Assembly: GCA_934670115.1 (NCBI GenBank)
Contig: CAKUOV010000023.1
Location: 1-37,651 of the forward strand
Source: an uncultured Eggerthellaceae bacterium
GTDB lineage: Bacteria; Actinomycetota; Coriobacteriia; Coriobacteriales; Eggerthellaceae
DNA length: 37,651 nt
Reading direction: 5' to 3'
A program made the position numbers and the translations under genes. Numbering within the stretch: the stretch's first letter is position 1; each line of letters begins with the position of its first letter. This document shows positions 8,399-16,060 of the stretch, piece by piece. The notes beneath the pieces were generated by a model. The model worked only from the letters and a program-made list of their open reading frames with translations, was not told the origin of the DNA and did not search any database.

Positions 8399-8707
8399 AT
8401 GGCAATTCCTCAGTTGACTCCCGAAGAGCGCGCACAGGCACTGGAAAAGGCTAAGCAGGCTCGCGCAAAGCGTGCAGAAATTCGTGAGCAGCTTAAGTCG
8501 GGCGCTCTTACCCTTGCGGAAGTCATCGCCATGAAAGATGATGAAATTGTTGGTCGTATGAAGGTTTCCACCCTTATCGAGACTCTTCCTGGCTATGGCA
8601 AGGCCAAGGCCGAGAAGATCATGACTGAGCTCAACATTGCTGATAGCCGTCGTCTTCGCGGTTTAGGCGAGCGCCAGCAGGCTGCGCTTCTGGAGCGTTT
8701 GGGCTAA
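8399..8707 (+). CDS. mihF: Integration host factor, actinobacterial type
   Basis: 102 residues, basic, from the ATG at 8399 with AAAAGGAG at 8386-8393. Actinobacterial IHF is a monomeric nucleoid protein unrelated to the HU/IHF fold of proteobacteria; it binds DNA through a helix-two-turn-helix. Seen: the N-terminal helical region rich in Arg/Lys/Ala, the family-typical VSTLIETLPGYGKAKAEKIM helix-turn region, and a C-terminal LGERQQAALLERLG. The order mihF-gmk-rpoZ is a well-known actinobacterial arrangement and is one of the best taxonomic clues here. Confidence 0.92.
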   Translation: MAIPQLTPEERAQALEKAKQARAKRAEIREQLKSGALTLAEVIAMKDDEIVGRMKVSTLIETLPGYGKAKAEKIMTELNIADSRRLRGLGERQQAALLERLG

Positions 8708-8709
8708 TC

Positions 8710-9258
8710 GTGCCTTCTAAGCTTTTTGTAATTTCGGGGCCATCGGGTGCCGGTAAAGGCACCTTGGTGGCTCGTCTTGCGCAGGAACTTCCCTCTCTTT
8801 GGGTTTCGGTTTCCGCGACTACTCGTGCGCCTCGCGAAGGCGAGATTCCTGGTATTTCGTATGTTTTCATGACGAAAGAGCAATTTGAGCAGGGAATTTC
8901 GGAAGATGGCTTCTTGGAGTGGGCTAAATATAATGATAATTATTACGGCACACCCCTTGCACCTATCAAAGAGCACCTTGCCGCGGGCAACTCAGTCATT
9001 TTGGAAATTGAAGTTCAGGGCGCCTTTCAAGTTAAGCAACTTTTCCCTGATGCGTGCTTGGTCTTTATTGAGCCGCCCAGCATGGAAGAGTTGCGTCGTC
9101 GTCTTTCTGGTCGCGGTACTGAATCTGCTGAGGTAATTGAAGCGCGCATGAAAACGGCGGAAAAAGAGATGGAACGTCGTTTCGAATACGATGTTCGTCT
9201 AGTCAACGATGATCTGGACGAAGCAACGAAAAAGCTCGTTGCTATCGTTCGTGACTAA
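8710..9258 (+). CDS. gmk: Guanylate kinase
   Basis: 182 residues from a GTG at 8710, two bases after the mihF stop. It phosphorylates GMP to GDP. Seen: the P-loop GPSGAGKGT (10-18), the GMP-binding region with TTRAPREGE near 38-46, YYGTP, and RLSGRGTE in the lid region. It is slightly shorter than the Escherichia coli enzyme (about 207) and ends soon after the last helix. A TGGAG within the end of mihF could serve as ribosome-binding site. Confidence 0.95.
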   Translation: MPSKLFVISGPSGAGKGTLVARLAQELPSLWVSVSATTRAPREGEIPGISYVFMTKEQFEQGISEDGFLEWAKYNDNYYGTPLAPIKEHLAAGNSVILEIEVQGAFQVKQLFPDACLVFIEPPSMEELRRRLSGRGTESAEVIEARMKTAEKEMERRFEYDVRLVNDDLDEATKKLVAIVRD

Positions 9259-9283
9259 TGTATATGATTTTGGAGCAAATGTT

Positions 9284-9544
9284 ATGAGCTTGATTGAACC
9301 TAAAATCGATGAGCTTTTGGAACGCACGGATAATGATCGTTTTCTGCTGTGCACCATTGCTGCGAAGCGTGCGCGCGACATCAACGATATGATGCGTGGT
9401 CAGCGCGATCGTGCTGCCGCTCAGTCTTTGTCGGTGCAGGTCGCTCGCGCTGCAGATAAGAAGCCGCTTTCTTTGGCGTTCGCTGAAATTGCCGATGGCG
9501 ATGTTTCTTACGACCCCGCCACTATCGACTTGAAGGCGAATTAA
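9284..9544 (+). CDS. rpoZ: RNA polymerase omega subunit
   Basis: 86 residues from the ATG at 9284, with TGGAG (9271-9275) eight bases upstream; an in-frame extension to 9209 lies inside gmk and is not used. Omega stabilises the assembly of the beta' subunit in RNA polymerase. Seen: the N-terminal EPKIDELLERTDNDRFLLC segment and the conserved AAKRARDIN motif. It follows gmk by 25 bases, as is common in bacteria. Confidence 0.92.
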   Translation: MSLIEPKIDELLERTDNDRFLLCTIAAKRARDINDMMRGQRDRAAAQSLSVQVARAADKKPLSLAFAEIADGDVSYDPATIDLKAN

Positions 9545-9564
9545 GCGTTATAGTAAGGATAAGG

Positions 9565-10761
9565 ATGACTGATTTTCAACGAATCTGTCTGGTCCACTAT
9601 CACGAAATAGGCCTCAAAGGCAAAAATCGTGCATCTTTTGAGATGCGATTGCTGAAAAACATTGAATCGTTGCTGCAGGATTATCCCGTGGTGACGATTC
9701 AGCGCATTTCTGGGCGTCTTTGTGTCTTTCTTCGCGAAGGGACCGATTTAGAGCTGCATACGCGTGTCGCGCACTTTATTGCGACTGTTCCTGGTGTGGC
9801 ACGCGTTTCTTTTGGCTTCAAGTGTCCTCGAAGTATTGAGGATATGACGGCGGCGGGTATTGTCGCTATGAGTGAGTCAGGTAGTTTTGCCAGCTTCAAA
9901 GTGGCCGCGCGCCGTAATCACACCGATTTTCCAGTGAACTCTATGGAAATGAACCGCATTATCGGTGGTGCTTTAAGTGATGCGTTTCCGCAGGTCAAAG
10001 TTCAAATGGTGGAACCTGATCTGACGGTTGGCGTTGAGGTTGTGCAGGCCTCTTCGTATGTATATGCGCACAGCATTCGCGGTATTGGCGGTTTGCCCGT
10101 TGGCAGCTCGGGGCGTGTGATGTGCCTGATGTCATCGGGAATCGATTCGCCAGTCGCGCTTTGGCGCATGGCGCGTCGTGGCGCTGTTTGTATGGGCGTT
10201 CACTTTTCGGGACGTCCGCAGACATCGGATACCAGCGAGTACTTGGTGGATGATATCGCACACGTTCTTGAGAAGACGGGCTGCATTGCGCGTGTTTACG
10301 TGGTGCCGTTCGGTGACTACCAACGTGAGATTTCGCTTAAGGTACCGCCGCGTCTACGTATTATCATGTACCGCCGTCTTATGTTCAAAATCGCAGAACA
10401 GCTTGCGCGTAAAGTGCATGCAGGCGCGCTGGTGACGGGCGAGAGCTTGGGACAGGTTGCGTCTCAGACGCTTGAGAATATTCGTGCGACCGATGTTGCC
10501 GTTGAGATGCCGGTGTTCAGGCCGCTTATCGGCACCGATAAGATTGAGATTATCGATGAGGCGCAAAAACTCGGCACGTTCGAGATCTCGTCACAGGATG
10601 CGCCGGATTGCTGCACGCTCTTCATGCCGCGCAGTCCTGAGACGCATGCGAAACTCGAGGATGTTCTAGAGGCCGAAGCGCTGCTGCCGCTTGATGAGTG
10701 GATTCCTGAAATCATGAGCAAAATCGAGCGCCATGATTACGATTGCCCCGCGTGCAAGTAG
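9565..10761 (+). CDS. thiI: tRNA 4-thiouridine synthase / thiamine sulfur-transfer protein ThiI
   Basis: 398 residues. ThiI adenylates U8 of tRNA and installs sulfur to give 4-thiouridine; some members also serve thiamine synthesis. Seen: an N-terminal ferredoxin-like/THUMP region (about 60-165), the PP-loop SSGIDSPVA in the AANH domain, and the C-terminal DCCTLF (Cys349, Cys350), which corresponds to the catalytic cysteine region. It ends without the rhodanese domain of the E. coli protein, as in Bacillus ThiI, so sulfur must come from a separate carrier or a cysteine desulfurase. It lies 20 bases after rpoZ. Confidence 0.93.
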   Translation: MTDFQRICLVHYHEIGLKGKNRASFEMRLLKNIESLLQDYPVVTIQRISGRLCVFLREGTDLELHTRVAHFIATVPGVARVSFGFKCPRSIEDMTAAGIVAMSESGSFASFKVAARRNHTDFPVNSMEMNRIIGGALSDAFPQVKVQMVEPDLTVGVEVVQASSYVYAHSIRGIGGLPVGSSGRVMCLMSSGIDSPVALWRMARRGAVCMGVHFSGRPQTSDTSEYLVDDIAHVLEKTGCIARVYVVPFGDYQREISLKVPPRLRIIMYRRLMFKIAEQLARKVHAGALVTGESLGQVASQTLENIRATDVAVEMPVFRPLIGTDKIEIIDEAQKLGTFEISSQDAPDCCTLFMPRSPETHAKLEDVLEAEALLPLDEWIPEIMSKIERHDYDCPACK

Positions 10762-10780
10762 TTTCGAGCGTTTGTCAACT

Positions 10781-10842
10781 TTTTGATAGCGAAAGAACCT
10801 GATTTGATAGCATTTTGATAGCGTTTCAGGCTGTTTTGATAG
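10781..10842 (+). repeat. Four phased TTTTGATAG repeats upstream of comEA
   Basis: Copies begin at 10781, 10802 (first base A), 10813 and 10834, so spacings are 21, 11 and 21 bp, near whole helical turns. Copies 1-2 and 3-4 form two versions of one module: each starts TTTTGATAGCG, has seven variable bases, then CTG before the second repeat. A related TTTGTCAA flanks the array on each side (10771-10778 and 10846-10853). The array fills the gap between thiI and comEA and looks like a multi-site operator. Confidence 0.7.
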
Positions 10843-10852
10843 GTTTTTGTCA

Positions 10853-10902
10853 ATATGCCGCTCTATCCTTTCCCCGTCACGAAGGAAAGGGGAGCGGCAT
10901 AT
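10853..10902 (+). promoter_or_regulatory. RNA hairpin covering the comEA ribosome-binding site and start
   Basis: ATATGCCGCTC (10853-10863) is the exact reverse complement of GAGCGGCATAT (10892-10902). Inside it CCTTTCC (10867-10873) pairs with GGAAAGG (10884-10890) around a 10-base loop. The right arms contain the purine-rich ribosome-binding site and the first two bases of the comEA ATG. An mRNA with this fold would expose neither. No U-tract follows, so it is not an ordinary terminator. Confidence 0.75.
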
Positions 10903-11584
10903 GTTTTCTCTGCTTAAAAGATTCCAAGCGAAATTAGTTCGCTTTGGTCGTAAAAATGAACCTCGAATAAAAGTTATCGCAGGTATTTTGGTCGTATCTG
11001 CGCTCTTTGCGTTTGGTTTTTTCGGCACGGCGGATGCTCAGAGTAGCGTGCTTGTCAAAGCAGACGGCACGGTTGAGGGGGCGGCGGCTTTATCGAGCGT
11101 GGATGCGTCTAATGCAAACAATGTTGATTCTAAGCAAGGTGAAAGCGCAGATAAAGCTGATGAAAAGCAGCTCTGCGTATATATTTGCGGCCAAGTAACC
11201 GCACCGGGTGTGTATTATGTAGCGCAAGGGGCACGCGTATGCGATGTTGTCGAGTGTGCCCAAGGTTTTCTTGAAAACGCATCGCTTGAATCGCTTAATC
11301 TTGCGCGCCCCGTAAGCGATGGAGAACAGATAATCGTACGAGCAATCGACGAGTCATCTTCCGATTCGGCGGGCCGCGGCAATGCCTCTTCGCAGCTTGT
11401 CAACATCAATACCGCAACGGCGGCGCAACTCGAGCAAATACCGGGAATCGGCGCTGCATTCGCTCAGCGCATTATCAGTTATCGTGATAAACAGGGATCA
11501 TTCAAGACAATCGATGAGCTGAAAAACGTATCGGGCATTGGCGATAAGAAACTTGAATCGATTCGTGCCTACGTTTGCGTGTAA
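10901..11584 (+). CDS. comEA: ComEA-type competence DNA-binding protein
   Basis: 227 residues from the ATG at 10901, chosen for the GGAAAGGGGAG ribosome-binding site; an upstream in-frame start at 10847 would lie in the leader hairpin. ComEA binds incoming double-stranded DNA at the cell surface and hands it to ComEC. Seen: a short basic cytoplasmic N-terminus, one membrane segment (about 23-42), a Ser/Ala/Asp-rich linker, an SLBB domain (about 90-145) and a C-terminal double helix-hairpin-helix domain (166-227) with LVNINTATAAQLEQIPGIG and VSGIGDKK. The SLBB plus HhH order matches Gram-positive ComEA. comEC follows 6 bases later. Confidence 0.92.
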   Translation: MFSLLKRFQAKLVRFGRKNEPRIKVIAGILVVSALFAFGFFGTADAQSSVLVKADGTVEGAAALSSVDASNANNVDSKQGESADKADEKQLCVYICGQVTAPGVYYVAQGARVCDVVECAQGFLENASLESLNLARPVSDGEQIIVRAIDESSSDSAGRGNASSQLVNINTATAAQLEQIPGIGAAFAQRIISYRDKQGSFKTIDELKNVSGIGDKKLESIRAYVCV

Positions 11585-11590
11585 TACGTT

Positions 11591-14011
11591 ATGCTCGAAA
11601 GCAATCAGGGGTTTTGCATTGACCCCGTAGCGAAACGCATGCGTCTTTCGCCTCTTTTGCTGTTATCGCTTGTGTTTTGGGCAAGTTGCGCTGTGTCGTT
11701 TGAGTCCGCGCGCGGCATGGATGCGGCACAGTTGTTCCTGTTCGGCTCGTGCGGCGCTGTTCTGGCGTTTGGTGCGGCTTTTTGGGCAATAAAGATCCGC
11801 GTTGTGAACGCCAAGCTATTCTTTCTTGCTGCTTCAATGCTGCTCGCTGGTGTTACCTGCTCTTTTGCGGGTGCGGTTGGTATCGAACATGCTTGCGCTC
11901 AATTTGATGTGAGTGATAAAAGCGAATCGGCACAACAAGAACTTTCTTTCTTCGTTTTGAATGATGCCCAGGAAAACTCCTATGGTGTTTCGGTTGAGTG
12001 CTTAACGAAAACCCCTGATGGAAGTATCGCCAAGATGCGCCTTTATGCGAAAAAGGGAAATCGGTTTTTCTATGGTCAATGCGTGACTGCGCAAGTTGCT
12101 GTTTCGTTGCCAAAAGAATCCCAGGAATCTGCGTACTGGTCGAAGGGGATTGCCGCAAAAGCAGACGTAAAAAGCGTGGATGACGTTTCGTGGGTAACGC
12201 CTTTTGCGGAAAAGCGCGCATTATTCATTCAAAATGTGAGCGAAAGACTCGGGGAGTCATCGCAGACGGGTTTACTGTTGGCGCTTGCTTGCGGGTATCG
12301 CGGACTTTTGCAAGGAGAATCGCTCTATCGCGATTTTCAAGTAGCGGGTTTAGCTCATATTGTTGCCGTAAGCGGTGCTCATTTGAGCTTGGCCATAGCG
12401 TTTGTGACCGTTTTGTTTTCGCGTTTACACGTAAAGCGAATGTATCAAGCGCTGTTGTCGGTGCTGCTTGTTGTGCTGTTTCTTTTCGTGTGCGCGTTTC
12501 CCCTTTCGGCGTTTCGTGCCGCTTTTATGTCTCTTTTAGCGTGCATGTCATTTTTTGCGCGAAGACGAGCCGCTTCGCAAAATGCTTTAGCGCTCTGTAT
12601 CTTTACCTGCCTTTTAGTTGATCCTGCGATATCTGTTTCTGCCTCGTTTGCGCTATCGGCACTTTCTACGCTGGGTATCATTGTGTTCGTGCCGTTTTTC
12701 ACCAGGGCATTTGGCAGAACAAAGCAGAGGACCTTTTCATCGAAAGCAAAGGCGTTTGTCAAAGAAAGCGTTTCCCTTACGCTTTCGGCAAGCATCGCAA
12801 CGCTTCCTTTATCTGCAGCGCTTTTTGCACAGGTTTCGCTTATCGCTCCGCTTTCAAATGTCTTGCTCGGCTTGCTCTTCACGCCGCTTTGCATCAGCGC
12901 GCTGGCATGTCAAGCTCTCTTTTTGGCATTTGGCTCTTTACCGGGAGTGGTTCTTGTGATCTGCCAGGGATTATGCAGGGTTTTCTCTTCGATGGTAAGC
13001 ATTCTTGCAGCGTTTCCTTATGCGGCGATTCCGGCTGAATTGTCAATTACGACTGCCGTTGCCTTAAGCACTTTTCTGTTTATCGGCATTATTTCGTTGC
13101 AACGAGGAGCACTTGCGCACGTGATTTCAAATCTCCAGGCTGCTCAGAAAGCAGACCCGCAACGAAAGCTGCTTTTCTGCGGCGCTTTTGCGACGATTGT
13201 TTTGGTTTCGATTATTGTTTCAGCAGGAAGAAGTGGCGAAATTTATTTGGCTGCGCTCGACGTGGGTCAAGGGGATGCGTTGTTGCTCCGTGATGGAAAA
13301 ACGGCGATGCTTGTTGATACAGGCAATCAGGATACTCAGCTCAAACGGGAGCTCGCGAAGAAAGGCATCCGCCAGCTTGATGCCGTGTTTATCACGCATC
13401 CCGACAATGATCACTGCGGTTCGCTTCCGGCGCTCTTGAGTGTAGTGCAGGTGGAAAAAGGATGCGTGCCCGCACCGATGCTTAAATGCGCATGCGATAA
13501 ATGCGCGGGGGTTCGGGATACGTTTCGCACTGCCGGCGTTCCTTTAGTTGGAATGGAAGTGGGTGATTCGGTCTGCGCAAATCACGTTTCGGCGACAATG
13601 GTTTGGCCGTATGTTTACGCTCAGGAAGGAGGAAACCAGGATAGTCTTTGCTTGAGCGTGGTAGTTGATGTGGATGGTGATAGCGCAATTGATTATACGG
13701 CGCTTCTCGTGGGTGATGCTGAACGTGAAACGCTTCAGCGTATGATAGAGCAGGGGAATATTGGCAAGACGGACATTTTCAAAGTGGGCCACCATGGCTC
13801 TGCGGTATCTTGTGACCAGGATACTCTTGACGTGCTTTCGCCCTGTATTGCCCTTTTAAGCGTTGGCGCGTATAACCGCTACGGCCATCCTAATTCAGAG
13901 GTTCTCTCGTTGCTTGAAACGAATCAAGTCGTGTCGACAAGAACCGACGAGCAAGGAACAATTACCTGTTTCTTTGAGAAAGAAGGCATACGGGTGACAA
14001 CAAGCGGATAA
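11591..14011 (+). CDS. comEC: ComEC/Rec2 competence membrane channel
   Basis: 806 residues. ComEC forms the channel that brings single-stranded DNA into the cytoplasm during transformation. Seen: N-terminal membrane helices, an OB-like extracellular region (about 110-200), the Competence domain with many helices (about 225-520), then a metallo-beta-lactamase domain (about 550-800) with LDVGQGDALLL, VDTGNQ, the metal motif THPDNDH near 600-606 and KVGHHGS. The metallo-beta-lactamase domain appears intact, so the gene is not degraded. No clear ribosome-binding site precedes the ATG at 11591, 6 bases after comEA, so coupling to comEA is likely; Met17 is an alternative start. Confidence 0.94.
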   Translation: MLESNQGFCIDPVAKRMRLSPLLLLSLVFWASCAVSFESARGMDAAQLFLFGSCGAVLAFGAAFWAIKIRVVNAKLFFLAASMLLAGVTCSFAGAVGIEHACAQFDVSDKSESAQQELSFFVLNDAQENSYGVSVECLTKTPDGSIAKMRLYAKKGNRFFYGQCVTAQVAVSLPKESQESAYWSKGIAAKADVKSVDDVSWVTPFAEKRALFIQNVSERLGESSQTGLLLALACGYRGLLQGESLYRDFQVAGLAHIVAVSGAHLSLAIAFVTVLFSRLHVKRMYQALLSVLLVVLFLFVCAFPLSAFRAAFMSLLACMSFFARRRAASQNALALCIFTCLLVDPAISVSASFALSALSTLGIIVFVPFFTRAFGRTKQRTFSSKAKAFVKESVSLTLSASIATLPLSAALFAQVSLIAPLSNVLLGLLFTPLCISALACQALFLAFGSLPGVVLVICQGLCRVFSSMVSILAAFPYAAIPAELSITTAVALSTFLFIGIISLQRGALAHVISNLQAAQKADPQRKLLFCGAFATIVLVSIIVSAGRSGEIYLAALDVGQGDALLLRDGKTAMLVDTGNQDTQLKRELAKKGIRQLDAVFITHPDNDHCGSLPALLSVVQVEKGCVPAPMLKCACDKCAGVRDTFRTAGVPLVGMEVGDSVCANHVSATMVWPYVYAQEGGNQDSLCLSVVVDVDGDSAIDYTALLVGDAERETLQRMIEQGNIGKTDIFKVGHHGSAVSCDQDTLDVLSPCIALLSVGAYNRYGHPNSEVLSLLETNQVVSTRTDEQGTITCFFEKEGIRVTTSG

Positions 14012-14020
14012 AATAGCGTC

Positions 14021-14995
14021 ATGGCAAAAGAAGCAAACATATTACCGATTCATCTTGCGGTTGGAGACGACGATCTTAAGCGCGCAGAAGTGCTTGAACG
14101 CTTGAAGGCGCGCATGGAACATGAAGACGACCTTTCCTTTGACTGCGATGACTTCGATGGAGAAACGTGTACTGGTGCAGATATCGTTGCGGCGTGCGAG
14201 ACGATTCCCTTCATGGCAACTCGTCGTCTTGTTCTCGTGCGCAACGGACACAAGCTAAGAAAAGCTGATCAAGACGCCCTGACCGATTATGCGAAGGCAC
14301 CTAGCGAGACAACGGTGCTGGCGCTTTCGTTCGAGAAGCTTGCGAAAAACACGAAACTCTATAAGGCGATTTCCGCTTTGGGAAAAACAGCTATTATCGA
14401 TTGCGCGCTGCCGAAAGGGCGCGAGTTGCAGCGGAAAGTTGCCGCCATGGCAACTGCGCACGGTGCGGTTATGGATGATGCTGCCGCCACGCTCCTTATT
14501 GAGTACGTGGGCACCGATACTATCTTTCTTGACAACGAAGTTGAAAAGATCGCCCTTATTTGTGCTGATAAACAGCGTATTACCGTAGCCGATGTCAAAG
14601 AATATGCGGAAGCAACCGCCGATGCGAAACCTTGGAAATTTCTTGAGCCTTTTTCCGATCGCAACTTGGTTGCGTCGTTGCAATGGCTCGATTCCGCGCG
14701 TGGCGTTTCACCTCATGCGCTTGTGCCGCAATGCGCACAGCGTCTCCGTGAGCTTATGTGCGTGAAGTCCCTTGAAGCGCGTGGTGCTGGTCAAGCAGCT
14801 CTTCTTTCCGAATTGGGGTATTCGTCTGCGGAATCGTGGAAGATAAAGAATCATACTCGCTATGCACGAAAGTTTTCTTCAGGTGAATTGAGAAGCGCGC
14901 TTATCGCTTTGCGTGATACGGAGCAGGCTATGAAATCGGGTGCACAGCCCGATGAAGCATTTCGTTTGTGGGTGGTGAAAGCGCTTTCTCGATAA
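14021..14995 (+). CDS. holA: DNA polymerase III subunit delta
   Basis: 324 residues, normal for HolA. The delta subunit opens the sliding clamp within the clamp loader. Seen: the N-terminal region with LAVGDDDLKRAEVLERLK, an FATRRLVLVRN-like strand near residue 66, and the helical C-terminal domain with the end pattern RDTEQAMKSGAQPDEAF. It follows comEC by 9 bases. The order comEA-comEC-holA, with rpsT next, is frequent in Gram-positive bacteria and actinobacteria, which supports the call despite weak sequence conservation of this family. Confidence 0.92.
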   Translation: MAKEANILPIHLAVGDDDLKRAEVLERLKARMEHEDDLSFDCDDFDGETCTGADIVAACETIPFMATRRLVLVRNGHKLRKADQDALTDYAKAPSETTVLALSFEKLAKNTKLYKAISALGKTAIIDCALPKGRELQRKVAAMATAHGAVMDDAAATLLIEYVGTDTIFLDNEVEKIALICADKQRITVADVKEYAEATADAKPWKFLEPFSDRNLVASLQWLDSARGVSPHALVPQCAQRLRELMCVKSLEARGAGQAALLSELGYSSAESWKIKNHTRYARKFSSGELRSALIALRDTEQAMKSGAQPDEAFRLWVVKALSR

Positions 14996-15005
14996 AGCGT
15001 TTTTT
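14982..15005 (+). terminator. Intrinsic terminator overlapping the end of holA
   Basis: CGCTTT (14982-14987) pairs with AAAGCG (14994-14999) across a 6-base loop, followed by TTTTTT (15000-15005). The hairpin includes the holA stop codon. It would end the comEA-comEC-holA transcript before the convergent rpsT gene. The stem is short, hence moderate confidence. Confidence 0.6.
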
Positions 15006-15122
15006 GTTGTGGCGCTATGGGTTTCGAATTTGCCGTTGAAGCGTCTGGCACAACGCCACCGCTCATGCAGGGCACCAGCGGCCTTTTATCCTGCTGCAGC
15101 TTTCTCGATTCCCGGAAAACGA

Positions 15123-15149
15123 AGAAGCCGCTCGTGATGAGCGGCTTCT
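15123..15149 (-). terminator. rpsT terminator
   Basis: A perfect 11-bp stem AGAAGCCGCTC/GAGCGGCTTCT (15123-15133/15139-15149) with a 5-base loop lies 27 bases past the rpsT stop. On the - strand it is followed by TCGTTTTCC, a modest U-tract; on the + strand no T-run follows, so it serves rpsT. Confidence 0.8.
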
Positions 15150-15175
15150 CGATAGTGCCCGATAGGGAGAGGTGC

Positions 15176-15682
15176 TTATTCAGCAGCTTCTTCCTCTGCA
15201 GCAGCCTGAGCAGCCTCTTCGGCAGCCTTCTTCTCGGCCTCTGCCTTTTTCTTAGCAGCCTTGGCCTCGGCCTTCAGCTGAGCCTCGCGACGCTTTGCCT
15301 TCTCGGCGGAAGCAGCAGCCATGGCTTCTTTGCGAGCAGCCTTAGCGGCGGCCTTCTTGTTGCCGGTAGCAGCCTGCTCCTTCTTGGGGGCGGGCTTGTA
15401 TGCGGCGCGCACTTCGTCGGTCACAATGGTGTTGGCCAGGGCCATAACGCCAGACTTACGGTTAGCAGCCTGGTTCTTGTGGATAACGCCCTTGGAAGCG
15501 GCTTTGTCCAGCAGACGGCATGCCTTCAGTGCGGATTCGTAAGCAGCCTCGGCGTCCTTGGCGGCCACAGCATCGCGCACGCGACGAACAGCGGTCTTCA
15601 GCTCGGACTTAACGGCGCGATTGCGCATATGAGCTTTTTCGTTGGTGATGATGCGTTTCTTCTGGCTCTTGATGTTTGCCAT
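15176..15682 (-). CDS. rpsT: 30S ribosomal protein S20 with a long Ala/Lys/Glu-rich C-terminal tail
   Basis: 168 residues from the ATG at 15682, with AAAGGA just upstream; a start six codons earlier would overlap that site. S20 binds 16S rRNA and helps early 30S assembly. Residues 1 to about 90 match S20 (MANIKSQKKRI start, NKAASKGVIHKNQAANRKS-like segment). The remaining 75 or so residues are an Ala/Lys/Glu/Arg-rich, probably helical tail that starts basic and ends in AAEEEAAE. Ordinary S20 is about 85-90 residues. It is the only - strand gene in the window and faces holA. Confidence 0.93.
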   Translation of the reverse strand: MANIKSQKKRIITNEKAHMRNRAVKSELKTAVRRVRDAVAAKDAEAAYESALKACRLLDKAASKGVIHKNQAANRKSGVMALANTIVTDEVRAAYKPAPKKEQAATGNKKAAAKAARKEAMAAASAEKAKRREAQLKAEAKAAKKKAEAEKKAAEEAAQAAAEEEAAE

Positions 15683-16060
15683 GGGAAATCCTTTCTTCAA
15701 AAATGATGTTTGCTTTCGCTGTGCCCAGTAATAACATACGCGCTATGGACGTATCGCACAGATCGGAACAACGCATCACTTGAAAAAAGGCAAGTGAAAA
15801 GACCCCGAAGGGTTATGCGTTTGAGGCGAACAGGATTTCTCGCTTCTTCGACCAATGCGGTCTTCCAGCAATTGCGCATCCTCAATGCAGCCAGTCTGCG
15901 GATTTGGCGATAAGTTCATCGCGCGTACGTATTGCTAGACACAACATGCGATAGAATAGCAAAGAACATTGGCCCTGTCACGAAATTTTTTGCACAAATC
16001 GCTGTTTTTCCTTATAGAATAGGCGTTCAGGCAAAAAGTAAAGGAATAAAGCAAATACTT
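15683..16060. promoter_or_regulatory. Divergent rpsT-lepA intergenic region
   Basis: No gene is supported in these 378 bases; short open frames have no ribosome-binding site and no recognisable product. Toward rpsT, two hairpins could form in its leader: TCACTTG/CAAGTGA (15776-15782/15791-15797) and, on the - strand, ACCC-TTCG-GGGT (15802-15813). They may belong to an S20 leader, but I recognise no known family. I found no clean rpsT promoter. Toward lepA, a promoter is annotated separately. Confidence 0.45.
15990..16018 (+). promoter_or_regulatory. Candidate lepA promoter
   Basis: TTGCAC (15990-15995) and TATAGA (16013-16018) are separated by 17 bp. Transcription from about 16025 would leave a leader of about 36 bases before the ATG at 16061, which also argues against a longer lepA beginning at 15932. 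Confidence 0.6.

Noticed and set aside
10781..10842. Short CRISPR-like array
   Set aside because: The repeats are 9 bases, unequal in spacing (21, 11, 21) and separated by 2-12 bases with related spacers, which suits an operator, not a CRISPR array.
10781..10842. Direct assignment of the comEA repeats to LytTR boxes
   Set aside because: The 21-bp spacing agrees but the repeat sequence does not match the LytTR consensus as I know it, so only geometry is noted.
15683..15931. tRNA or small gene between rpsT and lepA
   Set aside because: Neither strand gives a cloverleaf with a proper T-loop or acceptor stem; the open frames lack ribosome-binding sites.
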